Shown here: piece after piece, positions 63,671 through 64,000 of the stretch | How the letters are laid out: each line of letters begins with the position of its first letter | Numbering within the stretch: the stretch's first letter is position 1 | DNA from: Myxococcota bacterium | GTDB taxonomy: Bacteria; Myxococcota; XYA12-FULL-58-9; JALHOP01 | DNA: 64,000 nucleotides | Assembly: GCA_022842935.1 (NCBI GenBank) | Contig: JALHOP010000009.1 | Location: forward strand, 243,561-307,560 | Direction of reading: 5' to 3' | Translations under genes and position numbers: made by a program | Notes under the pieces: generated by a model | Databases searched by the model: none | Seen by the model: only the letters and a program-made list of their open reading frames with translations | Told to the model about the DNA's origin: nothing

Positions 63671-63723
63671 TCGGTCCTCGGTGATCGGCAATCGGTCCTC
63701 GGTGATCGGCGTTCGGTAATCGG
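63671..63723. repeat. 21-bp direct repeats
   Basis: TCGGTCCTCGGTGATCGGC occurs at 63671 and 63692 (period 21), and a degenerate TCGGTAATCGG follows at 63713. The block leads directly into the 54-bp array. Confidence 0.75.
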
Positions 63724-64000
63724 CTCTCGGGTTTCTCGGGCTCGGCCTTCGGCCCTCGCTCATTTGGGGGCAATCGGCTCTCGGGCTTCTTGGGCTCGGC
63801 CTTCGGCCCTCGCTCATTTGAGGGGAGTCGGCTCTCGGGCTTCTTGGGCTCGGCCTTCGGCCCTCGCTCGTTTGAGGGGAGTCGGCTCTCGGGCTTCTTG
63901 GGCTCGGCCTTCGGCCCTCGCTCATTTGAGGGGAGTCGGCTCTCGGGCTTCTTGGGCTCGGCCTTCGGCCCTCGCTCGTTTGAGGGGAGTCGGCTCTTGG
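63720..64000. repeat. 54-bp tandem repeat array, cut by the window edge
   Basis: Units begin at 63720, 63774, 63828, 63882, 63936 and 63990 with an exact 54-base period. Each contains GGCCTTCGGCC, which can form a hairpin, and a variable base (CATTTG or CGTTTG) that alternates from the second unit. The period is a multiple of three, so several frames stay open, but no ribosome-binding site or start is seen and the repeats appear non-coding. The bases from 63589 to 63670 show nothing else. Confidence 0.9.

Noticed and set aside
63720..64000. 54-bp array as a CRISPR
   Set aside because: Units are contiguous with no unique spacers.

Overview
This window is high-GC DNA of the myxobacterial type (Myxococcota, the former Deltaproteobacteria). 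The signs are a subtilase with a Cys-rich region and a MYXO-CTERM-like tail, several large TPR and lipoproteins, a PilZ protein, an HD-GYP regulator, and two blocks that match the Glt gliding/envelope machinery known from Myxococcus xanthus. The species cannot be named from the sequence. I saw no rRNA, tRNA, CRISPR array, prophage or intact insertion sequence.

Layout. 0-4 kb: pyruvate phosphate dikinase (5' end outside the window) and a zinc alcohol dehydrogenase. 4-10 kb, minus strand: a three-gene operon of a 1044-aa lipoprotein, a FadL/OmpP1 porin and an alpha/beta-hydrolase that has lost its catalytic Ser and His. 10-20 kb: branched-chain amino acid synthesis, with ilvD divergent from a tightly packed ilvB-ilvN-ilvC-leuA-leuC-leuD-leuB operon; ilvE lies separately at 24-25 kb. 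Together these cover the route from pyruvate/2-oxobutyrate to Val, Leu and Ile, except threonine deaminase. 20-25 kb: a hybrid histidine kinase, an MDR oxidoreductase, and a small protein beside a predicted zincin. 25-33 kb: a parvulin lipoprotein, an M14 carboxypeptidase, a REC-GAF-HD-GYP regulator, a secreted subtilase and a cNMP-binding protein. 33-41 kb: a RapA-type Swi2/Snf2 ATPase, a DcrB-like protein, a membrane zincin with TPRs, a PilZ protein, and a lipoprotein operon (two Cys-rich lipoproteins and a DUF192 protein).

41-60.6 kb holds the most interesting region: gltB-gltA-gltC-like genes (two outer-membrane barrels and a periplasmic TPR protein), then three unrecognised genes including a 1230-aa protein ending in a DHH/DHHA1 phosphoesterase module, then gltD-gltE-gltF-gltG-gltH-like genes in the M. 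xanthus order. The TolQR-like motor (AglRQS), GltI and GltJ are not in the window, so the segment encodes the envelope-spanning structure but not its engine.

60.7-64 kb: a phosphopantetheinyl transferase, an ECF-type sigma factor overlapping a membrane protein whose outside domain is a YfbK/VWA fold with a destroyed metal site (a likely anti-sigma factor), and a 54-bp tandem repeat array that runs off the right edge.

Many start codons were moved from the longest possible ORF to an internal start, on the evidence of Shine-Dalgarno sites, signal peptides or family N-termini; this is stated in each entry.
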